NCBI RefSeq assembly: GCF_024508315.1
Contig: NZ_CP101987.1
Span: forward strand, 2,852,001 to 2,916,000
Direction: 5' to 3'
Length of the DNA: 64,000 nt
Origin: Cellulomonas xiejunii
GTDB taxonomy: Bacteria > Actinomycetota > Actinomycetes > Actinomycetales > Cellulomonadaceae
Positions 37,163-45,594 of this stretch are shown piece after piece. The stretch's first letter is position 1; each line of letters begins with the position of its first letter. The translations under genes were made by a program, and so were the position numbers. The notes under the pieces are model-generated. The model made no database searches, was not told the origin of the DNA, and worked only from the letters and a program-made list of their open reading frames with translations.

Positions 37163-37780
37163 ATGATCGACGACACCACCGCGCACCTGCCGACCGGCGA
37201 CGCCCTCCTCACGGACGCGGTGTTCCAGGGCGCGCGCACCGTGGGACGGTTCGTCGACGACTCCGTGCCGGACGCCCTGCTCCGCGCCGTGCACGACACC
37301 GTGCGCTGGGGACCCACCGCCGCCAACTCCGGGCCGCTGCGTCTGCTCGTGGTCCGTAGCCGCGAGGCCCGCGAGCGCCTGGCCGTCCACATGGACGAGC
37401 ACAACCGCGAGCGCGTCCTCGGCGCACCCGTGACCCTGGTCGTCGCCGCCGACACCGACTTCCACCGGCACCTGCCGACGCTCGCTCCGCACGCGCCGAC
37501 CATGGGCGAGCGCCTCGCGGGGGTCCCGGACGTGCGCGCCGCCATGGCCCGCGACAACGCGTGGCTGCAGACCGGGTACCTCGTGGTCGGGCTGCGCGCC
37601 GTCGGCCTGGGCGTGGGCCCGATGACGGGCATGGACGCCGCCGGCGTCGACGCCGAGTTCTTCGCCGGCACGGGCTGGCACGCGCTGGCCGTCCTCAACG
37701 TCGGCTGGCCCGACGGCGAAGGCACCGACCGGCCCCGCGCGCCCCGGCTGGCGTGGGACGAGGTCGCGCGCGAGGTGTGA
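37163..37780 (+). CDS. Nitroreductase family protein (RutE-like)
   Basis: 205 residues of the FMN nitroreductase fold: [55 protein letters not shown] sequence ([20 protein letters not shown]) and the C-terminal [11 protein letters not shown]. It resembles malonic-semialdehyde reductase/HadB-type proteins; the substrate is uncertain. ATG 37163 lies 14 nt after GGAGGAGG; GTG 37148 is too close to that site. It is inserted divergently between tsaD and sseA, with 2 nt between its stop and the sseA stop. Confidence 0.82.
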   Translation: MIDDTTAHLPTGDALLTDAVFQGARTVGRFVDDSVPDALLRAVHDTVRWGPTAANSGPLRLLVVRSREARERLAVHMDEHNRERVLGAPVTLVVAADTDFHRHLPTLAPHAPTMGERLAGVPDVRAAMARDNAWLQTGYLVVGLRAVGLGVGPMTGMDAAGVDAEFFAGTGWHALAVLNVGWPDGEGTDRPRAPRLAWDEVAREV

Positions 37781-37782
37781 CC

Positions 37783-38643
37783 TCAGCCGGTCGCGGCGGG
37801 CCGGGTCGGGTCGTTCGACCACTGCGACCACGAACCGGGGTACAGCGCGGCGTCGACGCCGATCGAGGCGAGGGCCGCGATCTCGTGCGCCGCGGTGACG
37901 CCCGACCCGCAGTACACGCCGACCGGCACGTCGCCGCCGTCCACGGGCACACCCAGAGCAGAGAACCGCGCGGCCAGCGCTCCGGCGTCCCGGAAGCGTC
38001 CGTCGGGCCCGACGTTCTCGGCCGTCGGCGCGCTGCGGGCGCCGGGGACGTGCCCCGCGCGCGGGTCGACCGGCTCGACGAGCCCCGCGTACCGCTCGGC
38101 GGCGCGCGCGTCGAGCAGCACACCGTCGAGCGCGAGCGCGGCGGCGCCGTCGGCATCGACCGTCGACAGCGCGCCCGGCACGAGCACGACGTCCCCCGGC
38201 TCGGGAGTCACGTCACCCGGCTCGACCCCGTACCCTGCGGCGACCCACGCGCCCAGACCGCCGTCGAGCAGCCGCACGTCGTGCACACCGGCCCACCGCA
38301 GCAGCCACCACGCGCGTGCGGCGGACATGCCCCCGGAGTCGTCGTAGGCCACCACCGCGCCACCCTCGCGCACGCCCCAGCGCCGTGCGGCGTGCTCGAG
38401 ATCGGCGACGGACGGCAGCGGGTGCCGCCCGGCGCGCGGCGACGGCGGCGCGGCCAGCTCGGTGTCGAGGTCGACGTGGACGGCACCCGGCAGGTGCCCG
38501 GCGAGGTAGCGCTCGTGGCCGTCGGTCCGACCGAGCGCCCAGCGCACGTCCAGGAGCACGGGTGGCTCGTCGTCGGCGAGCAGCCGCGCGAGCTCGTCCG
38601 GGTCGACCAGCACCCGGCGGCGCGCCTCGTCCCGGCCGGTCAT
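37783..38643 (-). CDS. sseA: Sulfurtransferase (mercaptopyruvate/thiosulfate type)
   Basis: 286 residues, two rhodanese domains. The first is inactive-like (VLLDVRWALGRTDGHERYLA); the second carries catalytic Cys in VYCGSGVTAAHEIAAL, a loop sequence typical of 3-mercaptopyruvate sulfurtransferases, and ends SWSQWSNDPTRP. It transfers sulfane sulfur in the cytoplasm. It overlaps rimI by 4 nt and is the last gene of the alr-tsaE-tsaB-rimI unit. Confidence 0.88.
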   Translation of the reverse strand: MTGRDEARRRVLVDPDELARLLADDEPPVLLDVRWALGRTDGHERYLAGHLPGAVHVDLDTELAAPPSPRAGRHPLPSVADLEHAARRWGVREGGAVVAYDDSGGMSAARAWWLLRWAGVHDVRLLDGGLGAWVAAGYGVEPGDVTPEPGDVVLVPGALSTVDADGAAALALDGVLLDARAAERYAGLVEPVDPRAGHVPGARSAPTAENVGPDGRFRDAGALAARFSALGVPVDGGDVPVGVYCGSGVTAAHEIAALASIGVDAALYPGSWSQWSNDPTRPAATG

Positions 38644-39134
38644 GACCCGTCCTGCCGCGCCTGCGCCGCGGGCGGCAGCAGCAGCTGCATGGTCCAGGCG
38701 TCGACGTTCTCCGGCTGGTAGTAGCCGCGGCGACACCCCAGCCGGGTGAATCCCAGGGTCTCGTACAGGTGGATCGCCGGCGCGTTGTCGACACGCACCT
38801 CCAGCAGCACCGACTCCGCGCCGAGCGCGCGCGCCTGCTCCAGCAGCGTGACCAGCATCCGGCGCGCGATGCCACGCCCCTGGTAGCCGGTGTCCGTGGC
38901 GACCGTCATGATCTGCACGTCCCGCCCGTCGAACCACATCCCGGCGTACCCCACGAGCGAGCCACCGGGGCGCTCGGCGCCGACGTACGTGCGGCCGGGA
39001 CCGACGAGCTCGTCCGCGAGCATCTGCCGCGACCACGCGCTGACGCCGAACAGCGTGCGCTCCATGCTGTCGAGAGCCGACAGGTCGGCCGCCACCAGCG
39101 GGCGGACGACCACGTCGACGGCCGGTGCGCTCAT
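38640..39134 (-). CDS. rimI: Ribosomal protein S18-alanine N-acetyltransferase RimI
   Basis: 164 residues, GNAT fold: acetyl-CoA loop TDTGYQGRGIARRMLVTLLE, LLEVRVDNAPAIHLYETLGF and RRGYYQPENVDAWTMQ at the end. Location between tsaB and sseA in a tsa cluster is typical of RimI. It acetylates the N-terminus of S18, possibly other proteins. Overlaps its neighbours by 4 nt on both sides. Confidence 0.88.
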   Translation of the reverse strand: MSAPAVDVVVRPLVAADLSALDSMERTLFGVSAWSRQMLADELVGPGRTYVGAERPGGSLVGYAGMWFDGRDVQIMTVATDTGYQGRGIARRMLVTLLEQARALGAESVLLEVRVDNAPAIHLYETLGFTRLGCRRGYYQPENVDAWTMQLLLPPAAQARQDGS

Positions 39135-39820
39135 GCCAGGACCCGCTTGGACCCGGTCGACGGGACGGCGTCGGGGCGGCGCAGGTACAGCGGGTCGGCG
39201 GGCAGCGTCTCACCCGCCGCGAGACGCCGCAGCGCGACCCGGACGAGGAGCGAGGGGTCCGGGCTGCGCAGCATCGGCGTGCCCGGGTGCAACCGCGGGT
39301 CGGGCTCTGCGAACGTCTGCGGGTACAGGTCGCGGGCCGCGCCCAGCACGACGTCGTCGGGCGTGCGCGGGACGTCGCCCGGTGCTGCCACGTCGGGACC
39401 CGCGACGGGCGCAGCCGTCCGGCCGCGCACCTCGTAACGCGACCAGTAGACCTCGCGACGACGTGCGTCCGTCACGACGAGCAGCGGCGTCCCGTCCTCG
39501 AGCCCGGCGCTCCAGGCCGCGGCCTCGGCGAGGGCGTCCAGGCTCGGCACCCCGTGCACGGGGACGCCGAGCGCGAGGCCCAGGGTGCGCGCCGTCACCA
39601 GGCCGACGCGCAGACCCGTGAACAGCGCCGGTCCCGTCCCGACGACGATGCTCTCGACCTCCCGCAGCGAGCGCCCCTGCTGCTGCAGGAGCTGCTCGAT
39701 CATCGGGGCGAGCAGCTCGGCGTGCCGACGCGGCTGGTCGTCGCCGAGCGTGGCCGCGTTGACGTCGTCGAGCACCACGGAGACGGCGACGTCCCCGGAC
39801 GTGTCGATCCCCAGGTGCAT
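39131..39820 (-). CDS. tsaB: tRNA threonylcarbamoyladenosine biosynthesis protein TsaB
   Basis: 229 residues: MHLGIDTSGDVAVSVVLDD, RRHAELLAPMIEQLLQQQG, GTGPALFTGLRVGLVTARTL. An inactive paralogue of TsaD that forms the TsaB-TsaD scaffold. ATG 39820 overlaps the tsaE stop by 1 nt and its own stop overlaps rimI. Confidence 0.93.
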   Translation of the reverse strand: MHLGIDTSGDVAVSVVLDDVNAATLGDDQPRRHAELLAPMIEQLLQQQGRSLREVESIVVGTGPALFTGLRVGLVTARTLGLALGVPVHGVPSLDALAEAAAWSAGLEDGTPLLVVTDARRREVYWSRYEVRGRTAAPVAGPDVAAPGDVPRTPDDVVLGAARDLYPQTFAEPDPRLHPGTPMLRSPDPSLLVRVALRRLAAGETLPADPLYLRRPDAVPSTGSKRVLA

Positions 39821-40404
39821 CAGCCCCTGCTCCCCTCGTGGTGGTCGGTGCCGTGGTGGTCGGTGCCGTGGGCGTCGTCCTGCGACGCCGCCTCGGGCGC
39901 GCCCGGCAGGTCGACCCCGCTCCAGCGCACCCCCACGCCGCGCACGGTCAGCAGCCGCTCACCGGCTGCGGCGTCCTCGACGTCGTCCAGGACCCCGCCG
40001 TGGGGGCGCTCGAGGCGCAGCTCGAGGCGGTCGTCGGTGAGCCCCTCGACCCAGCCCTCGCCCCACTCCACGACCGTGACGGCCTCGTCGAGCGCGGCGT
40101 CGAGGTCGAGCGCCTCGACCTCGTCCAGCGACCCCAGCCGGTACGCGTCGACGTGCACGAGCGCCGGGCCGCGGGTGCCGTCGGGGCGCGGCAGCGGCGG
40201 GTGCTCGCGTGCGATGACGAACGTCGGCGACGCGACCTGTCCCCGCACGCCGAGCCCCTCACCCAGGCCCTGCGTCAGCGTCGTCTTGCCGGCGCCGAGG
40301 TCACCGGTGAGGACGACCAGGTCCCCCGCGCGCAGCAGGGCGGCCAGCGACCGCCCCCAGGCGCGCGTCGCGTCGGCGTCGGGCAGCCGCACCTGCGCGG
40401 TCAC
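39820..40404 (-). CDS. tsaE: tRNA threonylcarbamoyladenosine biosynthesis ATPase TsaE
   Basis: 194 residues: VVLTGDLGAGKTTLTQGLGE (P-loop), SPTFVIAREHPPL, VHVDAYRLGSLDEVEAL. ATPase that resets the TsaB-TsaD complex. The family is usually about 150 residues; here a C-terminal extension ends in a His-rich tandem repeat (GTDHHGTDHHEGSRG) encoded by a 15-bp DNA repeat near 39838-39870. GTG at 40402-40404 overlaps the alr stop by 4 nt. Confidence 0.93.
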   Translation of the reverse strand: MTAQVRLPDADATRAWGRSLAALLRAGDLVVLTGDLGAGKTTLTQGLGEGLGVRGQVASPTFVIAREHPPLPRPDGTRGPALVHVDAYRLGSLDEVEALDLDAALDEAVTVVEWGEGWVEGLTDDRLELRLERPHGGVLDDVEDAAAGERLLTVRGVGVRWSGVDLPGAPEAASQDDAHGTDHHGTDHHEGSRG

Positions 40405-41639
40405 GCGGCACCGCCCGCTGACGCGGCGGCAGCGACGAACGGGACGCGCGTGGTGGCCGCGGCCGACCCGGCACCGACCCCGTCGCGCTCGCTGTCGACG
40501 TACGTGCGCGGCACGCGCGCACCGAGCCGGGTCACCAGCTCGTAGGAGATGCTGCCGACCACGTCGGCCCAGTCCTGGGCGGTCGGCGCGCCGTCGCGGC
40601 CGTCGCCCCACAGCACGACGCGGTCGCCGGCGACGTCCACGGCGCCGGGTCCCAGGTCGAGCACCACCTGGTCCATGCAGACCCGTCCCGCGATGCCGAG
40701 CCGGCGGCCGCCCACCTGCACGGGCCCGCCCCACCGGTCGGCCGTGCCCGACGCGTGGCGCGGGATGCCGTCGGCGTAGCCGACCGGCACGACACCCAGC
40801 ACGGTGTCCTGCGGGACGACGTACTCGTGCCCGTACGACACGCCGGACCCCGCGGGGACGCGCTTGACCGTGGCGAGCTGCGCCTCGAACGTCATCGCGG
40901 GCACCAGGCCGAAGTGCTCGGGGCCGCCGAGCTGCGGCACGGGCGTCAGGCCGTACACCGCGATGCCGGGCCGCACCAGGTCCCAGTGCAGCGCGGGCGA
41001 CGTGAGCGTCGCGGCCGAGTTGGCGAGGTGGCGCACCTCGAGGCGGGCGCCCGCGGCCTCCACGGCCGCTACGGCGTCAGCGAAGACCGCGGCCTGCCGC
41101 GCGACCACGGGATGGTCGGGCGCGTCCGCGAAGGCCAGGTGCGACCACACGCCGACGACCCGCACCGGCCCCTCGGCCTCGGCGGCGAGCGCGGCCGCGA
41201 GGACGTCGGGCAGCTCCGCGGGGAGCAGGCCGTTGCGGCCCAGACCCGTGTCGACCTTGAGGTGGATCCGGGCCGTCCGGCCCGCCTCACGTGCGGCCGT
41301 GACGACGTCGTCGAGCGCCCACCGGGACGCGACCGAGAGGTCCACGTCCGCCTCGACGGCCTCGCGCAACGGCGCCCCGGGCGCGTACAGCCACGTGAGG
41401 ACGCGGGCACCCGTGACGCCCGCGCGGCGCAGGTGCAGCGCCTCGGACACCTGGGCCGTGCCGAGCCACGTGGCACCGCCCTCGAGCGCCGCGAGGGCGC
41501 TGGGGACGAGACCGTGACCGTACCCGTCGGCCTTGACGACGGCCATGACCTGCGCGGTGGGCGCGTGGGAGGCGAGAGTACGGACGTTGCCGCGCACGGC
41601 AGCGAGGTCGACCACCGCGCGCGCCGGGAAGTCGTTCAC
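40401..41639 (-). CDS. alr: Alanine racemase
   Basis: 412 residues. The PLP-binding Lys is in VMAVVKADGYGHGLVPSAL, the other catalytic Tyr in GSGVSYGHEYVVPQDTVLG, and GRVCMDQVVLDLG lies in the C-terminal beta domain. It makes D-alanine for peptidoglycan. The GTG at 41637-41639 gives the usual start; the longer frame is low-complexity. First gene of the alr-tsaE-tsaB-rimI-sseA unit. The C-terminal 30 residues are Ala-rich and unusually long. Confidence 0.95.
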   Translation of the reverse strand: MNDFPARAVVDLAAVRGNVRTLASHAPTAQVMAVVKADGYGHGLVPSALAALEGGATWLGTAQVSEALHLRRAGVTGARVLTWLYAPGAPLREAVEADVDLSVASRWALDDVVTAAREAGRTARIHLKVDTGLGRNGLLPAELPDVLAAALAAEAEGPVRVVGVWSHLAFADAPDHPVVARQAAVFADAVAAVEAAGARLEVRHLANSAATLTSPALHWDLVRPGIAVYGLTPVPQLGGPEHFGLVPAMTFEAQLATVKRVPAGSGVSYGHEYVVPQDTVLGVVPVGYADGIPRHASGTADRWGGPVQVGGRRLGIAGRVCMDQVVLDLGPGAVDVAGDRVVLWGDGRDGAPTAQDWADVVGSISYELVTRLGARVPRTYVDSERDGVGAGSAAATTRVPFVAAAASAGGAA

Positions 41640-41726
41640 GCCCGACAGTCTCTCACCACCGGGCAGCGGCACCCGTGCGCACCGCGGCCGCCCGCGCAGC
41701 GTGGAGCGACACACGGCTCGGCACGC

Positions 41727-42410
41727 TCACCCCGGCAGCCCGGGGCCGACGACGACGTCCGCACGGCGTGCGGTCGGTGCGACGAGCCGCGCGTTCGCGG
41801 CGTCCGGGCCCGTCGACCACGCGAGGGCCGCCGCCGGCGGCTTGCCGAACTGCTCGTGCCGGGCCACGAGTCGAGCGAGCCGCACGTCGTCGTCCGGCGC
41901 GACGAACCACGTCTCGTCGAGCAGGTCCGCGACGGGACCGAAGCCGTGCTCGTCGAGCAGCAGGTAGTTGCCCTCGGTGACGACCAGCGGCACGTCGGAC
42001 GGCACGGCTACCGCCCCGGCGACCGGATTGCGCAGGTCGCGGCGGTACTCGGGCGCGTACACCACGTGCCCGGGCCGCGGTTCGCGCAGGCGGCGCAGCA
42101 GCGCCACGTACCCGTCGGCGTCGAACGTGTCGGGGGCGCCCTTGCGGTCGGCGCGACCGATGCGCTCCAGCTCGGACTGCGCAAGGTGGAACCCGTCCAT
42201 GGGAACCACGACGCACGCCTCGCGGAACGCAGCGGCGACCTGCGCGGCGAGCGTGGACTTGCCCGCGCCCGGGGCGCCCGCGATGCCGAGCAGCCGACGT
42301 CGGCCGTCCGCCAGCAGGGTCCGCACGCGGTCGGCGAGCGCCGGGTCGAGGGGTGCCTCCGGCAGGACGTGCGGCGGCGTCGGGACCGGCTCCGTGGGAC
42401 GCCCGCTCAC
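41727..42410 (-). CDS. Nucleoside/nucleotide kinase family P-loop protein
   Basis: 227 residues resembling the uridine kinase/phosphoribulokinase superfamily: LLGIAGAPGAGKSTLAAQVA, VVVPMDGFHLAQSELERIGR, LVVTEGNYLLLDEHGFGPVA. Many such actinobacterial proteins are annotated as nucleoside or fructose kinases without proof, so substrate is left open. GTG at 42408-42410 overlaps the stop of the nnr gene by 4 nt, indicating co-transcription. Confidence 0.82.
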   Translation of the reverse strand: MSGRPTEPVPTPPHVLPEAPLDPALADRVRTLLADGRRRLLGIAGAPGAGKSTLAAQVAAAFREACVVVPMDGFHLAQSELERIGRADRKGAPDTFDADGYVALLRRLREPRPGHVVYAPEYRRDLRNPVAGAVAVPSDVPLVVTEGNYLLLDEHGFGPVADLLDETWFVAPDDDVRLARLVARHEQFGKPPAAALAWSTGPDAANARLVAPTARRADVVVGPGLPG

Positions 42411-43906
42411 CCGCGCACCAGCCCGGCGACGACCACCGGCACCGCGTCCGCGACGTCGCCCGCCGCGACCGGCCCACCGGGGTTGGCCCGGTGCGCCGCC
42501 CGGCCGTGGACCAGCGCGGCAGCGGCCGCGAGCGCGGCGGGCAGCGTCGGGTCGGCCGTGGCGTCGGCCGCCCTGCCGGCCAGCACGGCACCCAGGACAC
42601 CCCCCAGCACGTCGCCTGCCCCGGCGGTCGCGAGCCACGCAGGTCCGTCCGCCTGGGCGTAGGCGGCCCCGTGCGGCCCGACCACGACGGTCGTGCCGCC
42701 CTTGAGCAGCACCGTCGCGCCCGTCAGGTCGTGCGCGCGCCGGGCGTGCGCGAGCGGCGCGGCCTCCACGTCGGCGCGCTCGACGTGCTCGCCCCGCGCG
42801 GCGAGCAGCGTCGCGAGCTCACCCGCGTGCGGTGTCAGGACCACGTGCGGCGGCAGCCGGTCCGGCAGCAGGTCCAGCCCTCCCGCGTCGACGACGACCG
42901 GCTCGTCGTGCCGCACCGCGCGGGCGAGCACGGCGCGTACACGCGCGGCCTGGGCCCGGTCGTCGGGGGCCACGCCCGGCCCGACCACCCACGCCTGCAC
43001 GCGTCCCTCCCCCACGACGGCCTCGGGGTGCGCCGCCAGCACCTGCGGACCGGCAGCCCCCAGGTAGCGGACCATGCCGACGCCCGCACGCACCGCTCCG
43101 GCGACCGCCAGGACCGCCGCCCCGGGGTACCGGGCGGAGCCCGCGACGACGCCGAGGACGCCGCGCCGGTACTTCTGGGAATCCACGCCGGGCACGGGCC
43201 ACAGCGCAGCCACGTCATCCTCCTCGAGCCGGACGACCGCCGGCGGGCCGTCCGGTCGCAGGCCGATGTCGACGAGCTCGACACGACCGGCGGCGGCGGA
43301 CGCCGGAGGCAGCAGCAGCGCGGGCTTGTACGCGCCGAACGTCACCGTGCGGTCCGCGTCCAGCACCGCTCCCGAGCGGGTCCCGTCGTCGACGCCGACG
43401 CCCGACGGCACGTCGACGGCCACGACCAGCGGGCGCGGATCGACCCCCGCGACGAGTGCGACCAGCCGCGCGCCGGGTCCCCGCACACCGCCGCGGCCAC
43501 CGATGCCGAGCAGCCCGTCGAGCACCACGTCGGCCCGCGCCACCGCGTCCACGACGGGGGCCGGCAACGGGTGGTCCGCCGCGTCGTCGACGGTCAGCAC
43601 TCGTCCGTGCGCCTGCCGCAGCGCCTCCAGCCCGCCGGCGTGCACGCGGACCGACGTCAGGACCGCCGTCACCGCCACGCCGCGGCGCGCCAGCAGGGCG
43701 CCCGCGTGCAGGGTGTCGCCCCCGTTGTTGCCCGAGCCCACCAGCAGCACCGCTCGCGCACCCCCGACGCGGCCCCGCAGGTCGCGCAGCGCCCGGGCCA
43801 CGTGGGTCGCCAAGCCGAACGAGGCGCGCGCCATCAGGGGCACGCCGGCGGCCAGCAGGGGTTCCTCTGCCGTTCGCACGGCGGCGGCGTCCCAGGAGTG
43901 CAGCAC
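42407..43906 (-). CDS. nnr: Bifunctional NAD(P)H-hydrate epimerase/dehydratase
   Basis: 499 residues. The N-terminal YjeF-type epimerase domain has VGSGNNGGDTLHAGALLARR; the C-terminal ribokinase-like dehydratase domain has YRRGVLGVVAGSARYPGAAV, VVLTPHAGELATLLAAR, TVLLKGGTTVVVGP and ATAGAGDVLGG. It repairs hydrated NAD(P)H (S and R forms) in the cytoplasm. GTG at 43904-43906 was chosen as the first start reading VLHSWDAAAVR; it is divergent from the F420-type oxidoreductase, 55 bp away. Confidence 0.92.
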   Translation of the reverse strand: MLHSWDAAAVRTAEEPLLAAGVPLMARASFGLATHVARALRDLRGRVGGARAVLLVGSGNNGGDTLHAGALLARRGVAVTAVLTSVRVHAGGLEALRQAHGRVLTVDDAADHPLPAPVVDAVARADVVLDGLLGIGGRGGVRGPGARLVALVAGVDPRPLVVAVDVPSGVGVDDGTRSGAVLDADRTVTFGAYKPALLLPPASAAAGRVELVDIGLRPDGPPAVVRLEEDDVAALWPVPGVDSQKYRRGVLGVVAGSARYPGAAVLAVAGAVRAGVGMVRYLGAAGPQVLAAHPEAVVGEGRVQAWVVGPGVAPDDRAQAARVRAVLARAVRHDEPVVVDAGGLDLLPDRLPPHVVLTPHAGELATLLAARGEHVERADVEAAPLAHARRAHDLTGATVLLKGGTTVVVGPHGAAYAQADGPAWLATAGAGDVLGGVLGAVLAGRAADATADPTLPAALAAAAALVHGRAAHRANPGGPVAAGDVADAVPVVVAGLVRG

Positions 43907-43961
43907 ACGCCCATCCTGGCCCGCGCGCCACCGGGGTGCGAGCGCCGGTAGCGTGGCGAGC

Positions 43962-44948
43962 ATGCGATTCGGACTCTTCATCCCCCAGGGCTGGCGGCAG
44001 GACCTCACGGGCATCGACGCCCGGGACCACTGGAAGGTCATGCACGGTCTCGCCCGATGGGCCGACGACGGCGACGTCTTCGAGTCGATCTGGGTGTACG
44101 ACCACTTCCACGCGGTCCCCGAGCCCAACGGCGAGGCGACGCACGAGGCGTGGAGCCTCATCAACGCGTTCGCGGCGTCGACGTCGCGCGTGCGGCTCGG
44201 TCAGATGTGCACGTGCATGGCGTACCGCAACCCGGCGTACCTCGCGAAGGTGGCCACGACCGCGGACGTGATCTCCGGCGGGCGCGTCGAGATGGGCATC
44301 GGCGCCGGCTGGTACGAGCACGAGTGGCTCGCCTACGGCTACGGGTTCCCGCGGGCCGGCGAGCGCATCGCCATGCTCGACGAGGGCGTGCAGATCTTCA
44401 AGCAGATGTGGACCAACGGCACCGCGACGCTGCAGGGCAAGCACTACCAGGTGGACGGCGCGCAGCTCTCCCCGCTGCCGCTGCAGGTCGACGGCCCGCC
44501 GCTGTGGATCGCGGGCGGCGGCGAGAAGAAGACGCTGCGCATCGCGGCCGAGCACGCGCAGTACACCAACTTCGACGGCTCCCCCGCGGGCTTCGCCCAC
44601 AAGTCGCAGGTCCTGCGCGACCACTGCGACGCGATCGGGCGCAACTTCGACGAGATCACGCGCTCGGCCAACTACAACGTGGTCATCGGCGCGACGCAGG
44701 ACGAGGTCGACGACCGCATCGCGTGGATCGAGGAGCACTACGCGAACACGGTCCCGAGCAAGGCGCCCGGCATCGCCGAGGAGTTCCGCCGCGGCCCACT
44801 GGTCGGCACGCCCGAGCAGATCGTCGAGAAGCTGCGCGAGCTGCAGGGCCTGGGCATGACGTACGCGATCACGTACTTCGCCGAGGCCGCCTACGACCGC
44901 TCGGGCATCGAGCTCTTCGCCCGCGAGGTCACCCCCCACCTCCGCTGA
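43962..44948 (+). CDS. LLM-class F420-dependent oxidoreductase
   Basis: 328 residues of the luciferase-like monooxygenase fold: MRFGLFIPQGWRQDLTGID, RLGQMCTCMAYRNPAYLAKV, VISGGRVEMGIGAGWYEHEW, PPLWIAGGGEKKTLRIAAEH. Closest to the actinobacterial subfamily predicted to use F420. ATG 43962 follows GGCGAG. Substrate unknown. Stands alone between nnr (divergent) and the repeat cluster that ends at acpS. Confidence 0.88.
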   Translation: MRFGLFIPQGWRQDLTGIDARDHWKVMHGLARWADDGDVFESIWVYDHFHAVPEPNGEATHEAWSLINAFAASTSRVRLGQMCTCMAYRNPAYLAKVATTADVISGGRVEMGIGAGWYEHEWLAYGYGFPRAGERIAMLDEGVQIFKQMWTNGTATLQGKHYQVDGAQLSPLPLQVDGPPLWIAGGGEKKTLRIAAEHAQYTNFDGSPAGFAHKSQVLRDHCDAIGRNFDEITRSANYNVVIGATQDEVDDRIAWIEEHYANTVPSKAPGIAEEFRRGPLVGTPEQIVEKLRELQGLGMTYAITYFAEAAYDRSGIELFAREVTPHLR

Positions 44949-44959
44949 CCCCTCCCTCC

Positions 44960-45210
44960 CCACCCCAGGTGGTGAGAGAGCAATCCAGCCACCCCCCCAG
45001 GTGGTGAGAGAGCAATCCAGCCACCCCCCCCCCAGATGGTGAGAGAGCAATCCAGCCACCCCCCAGGTGGTGAGAGAGCAATCCAGCGCCCACCCTCGTG
45101 ACTGGATTGCTCTCTCACGCCCACAGAGGGCGTCACAGGGGTGACTGGATTGCTCTCTCACGCCCCACAGGGGGCGTCACAGGGGTGACTGGATTGCTCT
45201 CTCACGCACT
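44960..45210. repeat. Cluster of seven 17-bp cores in inverted array
   Basis: The core GTGAGAGAGCAATCCAG occurs at 44972-44988, 45004-45020, 45039-45055 and 45070-45086, and its reverse complement at 45102-45118, 45145-45161 and 45189-45205. All seven cores are identical, while the spacers differ in length and sequence: direct copies recur every 31-35 bp with C-rich spacers, inverted copies every 43-44 bp with small internal hairpins (CGCCCC-ACAG-GGGGCG). Copies four and five form a 17-bp perfect stem with a 15-nt loop. The cluster fills the gap between convergent LLM oxidoreductase and acpS genes and reads into the acpS 3' end. Not a CRISPR: spacers are too short and copies are inverted. Confidence 0.9.
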
Positions 45211-45569
45211 GGAGGGGCGTCGCGCTCGGCGACGACGACGGCCGAGGCGATGCCCGCGTCGTGGGAGATGGACAGGTGGAACCGGTCGACGCCCAGCTCC
45301 TGCGCGCGCGCCAGCACGGTCCCCACGATCTCGACGACCGGCTGAGCACCCGCCACCCGACGCACGGTCGCGTCCTGCCAGCTCATGCCCGGAGGTGCGC
45401 CCAGCGCCTTGGCGATGGCCTCCTTCGCGGCGAACCGCGCGGCGAGCGACGCGTCGGGCAGGTCGCGCTCGTCCGGTGTGAACAACCGCGCGCGCAGCGC
45501 GGGCACCCGCTCGACCGTCGCGACGAAGCGCGCGACGTCGACCACGTCGATGCCGACGCCGACGATCAC
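45177..45569 (-). CDS. acpS: Holo-[acyl-carrier-protein] synthase
   Basis: 130 residues: [17 protein letters not shown] start ([20 protein letters not shown]), [20 protein letters not shown] and [17 protein letters not shown] cover the AcpS core. It transfers 4'-phosphopantetheine from CoA to ACP. The last about ten residues ([10 protein letters not shown]) and the stop codon are encoded by the inverted repeat cluster, so the original C-terminus appears to have been replaced or extended. Located 25 bp downstream of glmS on the same strand. Confidence 0.93.
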   Translation of the reverse strand: MIVGVGIDVVDVARFVATVERVPALRARLFTPDERDLPDASLAARFAAKEAIAKALGAPPGMSWQDATVRRVAGAQPVVEIVGTVLARAQELGVDRFHLSISHDAGIASAVVVAERDAPPVRERAIQSPL

Positions 45570-45594
45570 GCGGCACCGCCCACGGGCGCCCCGG

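Noticed and set aside
41640..41672. An eighth copy of the inverted-array core upstream of alr
   Set aside because: Reverse strand reads GGTGGTGAGAGACTGTC, sharing only about 12 bases with the array flank and core; likely chance.
44891..45161. Small proteins with SSHP and SLTTWG repeats encoded by the array
   Set aside because: These frames are just translations of the DNA repeat, with no independent coding signal.
44960..45210. CRISPR array
   Set aside because: Repeats are 17 bp with 14-27 bp irregular spacers, occur in both orientations, and spacers are similar to each other; no cas genes are present.
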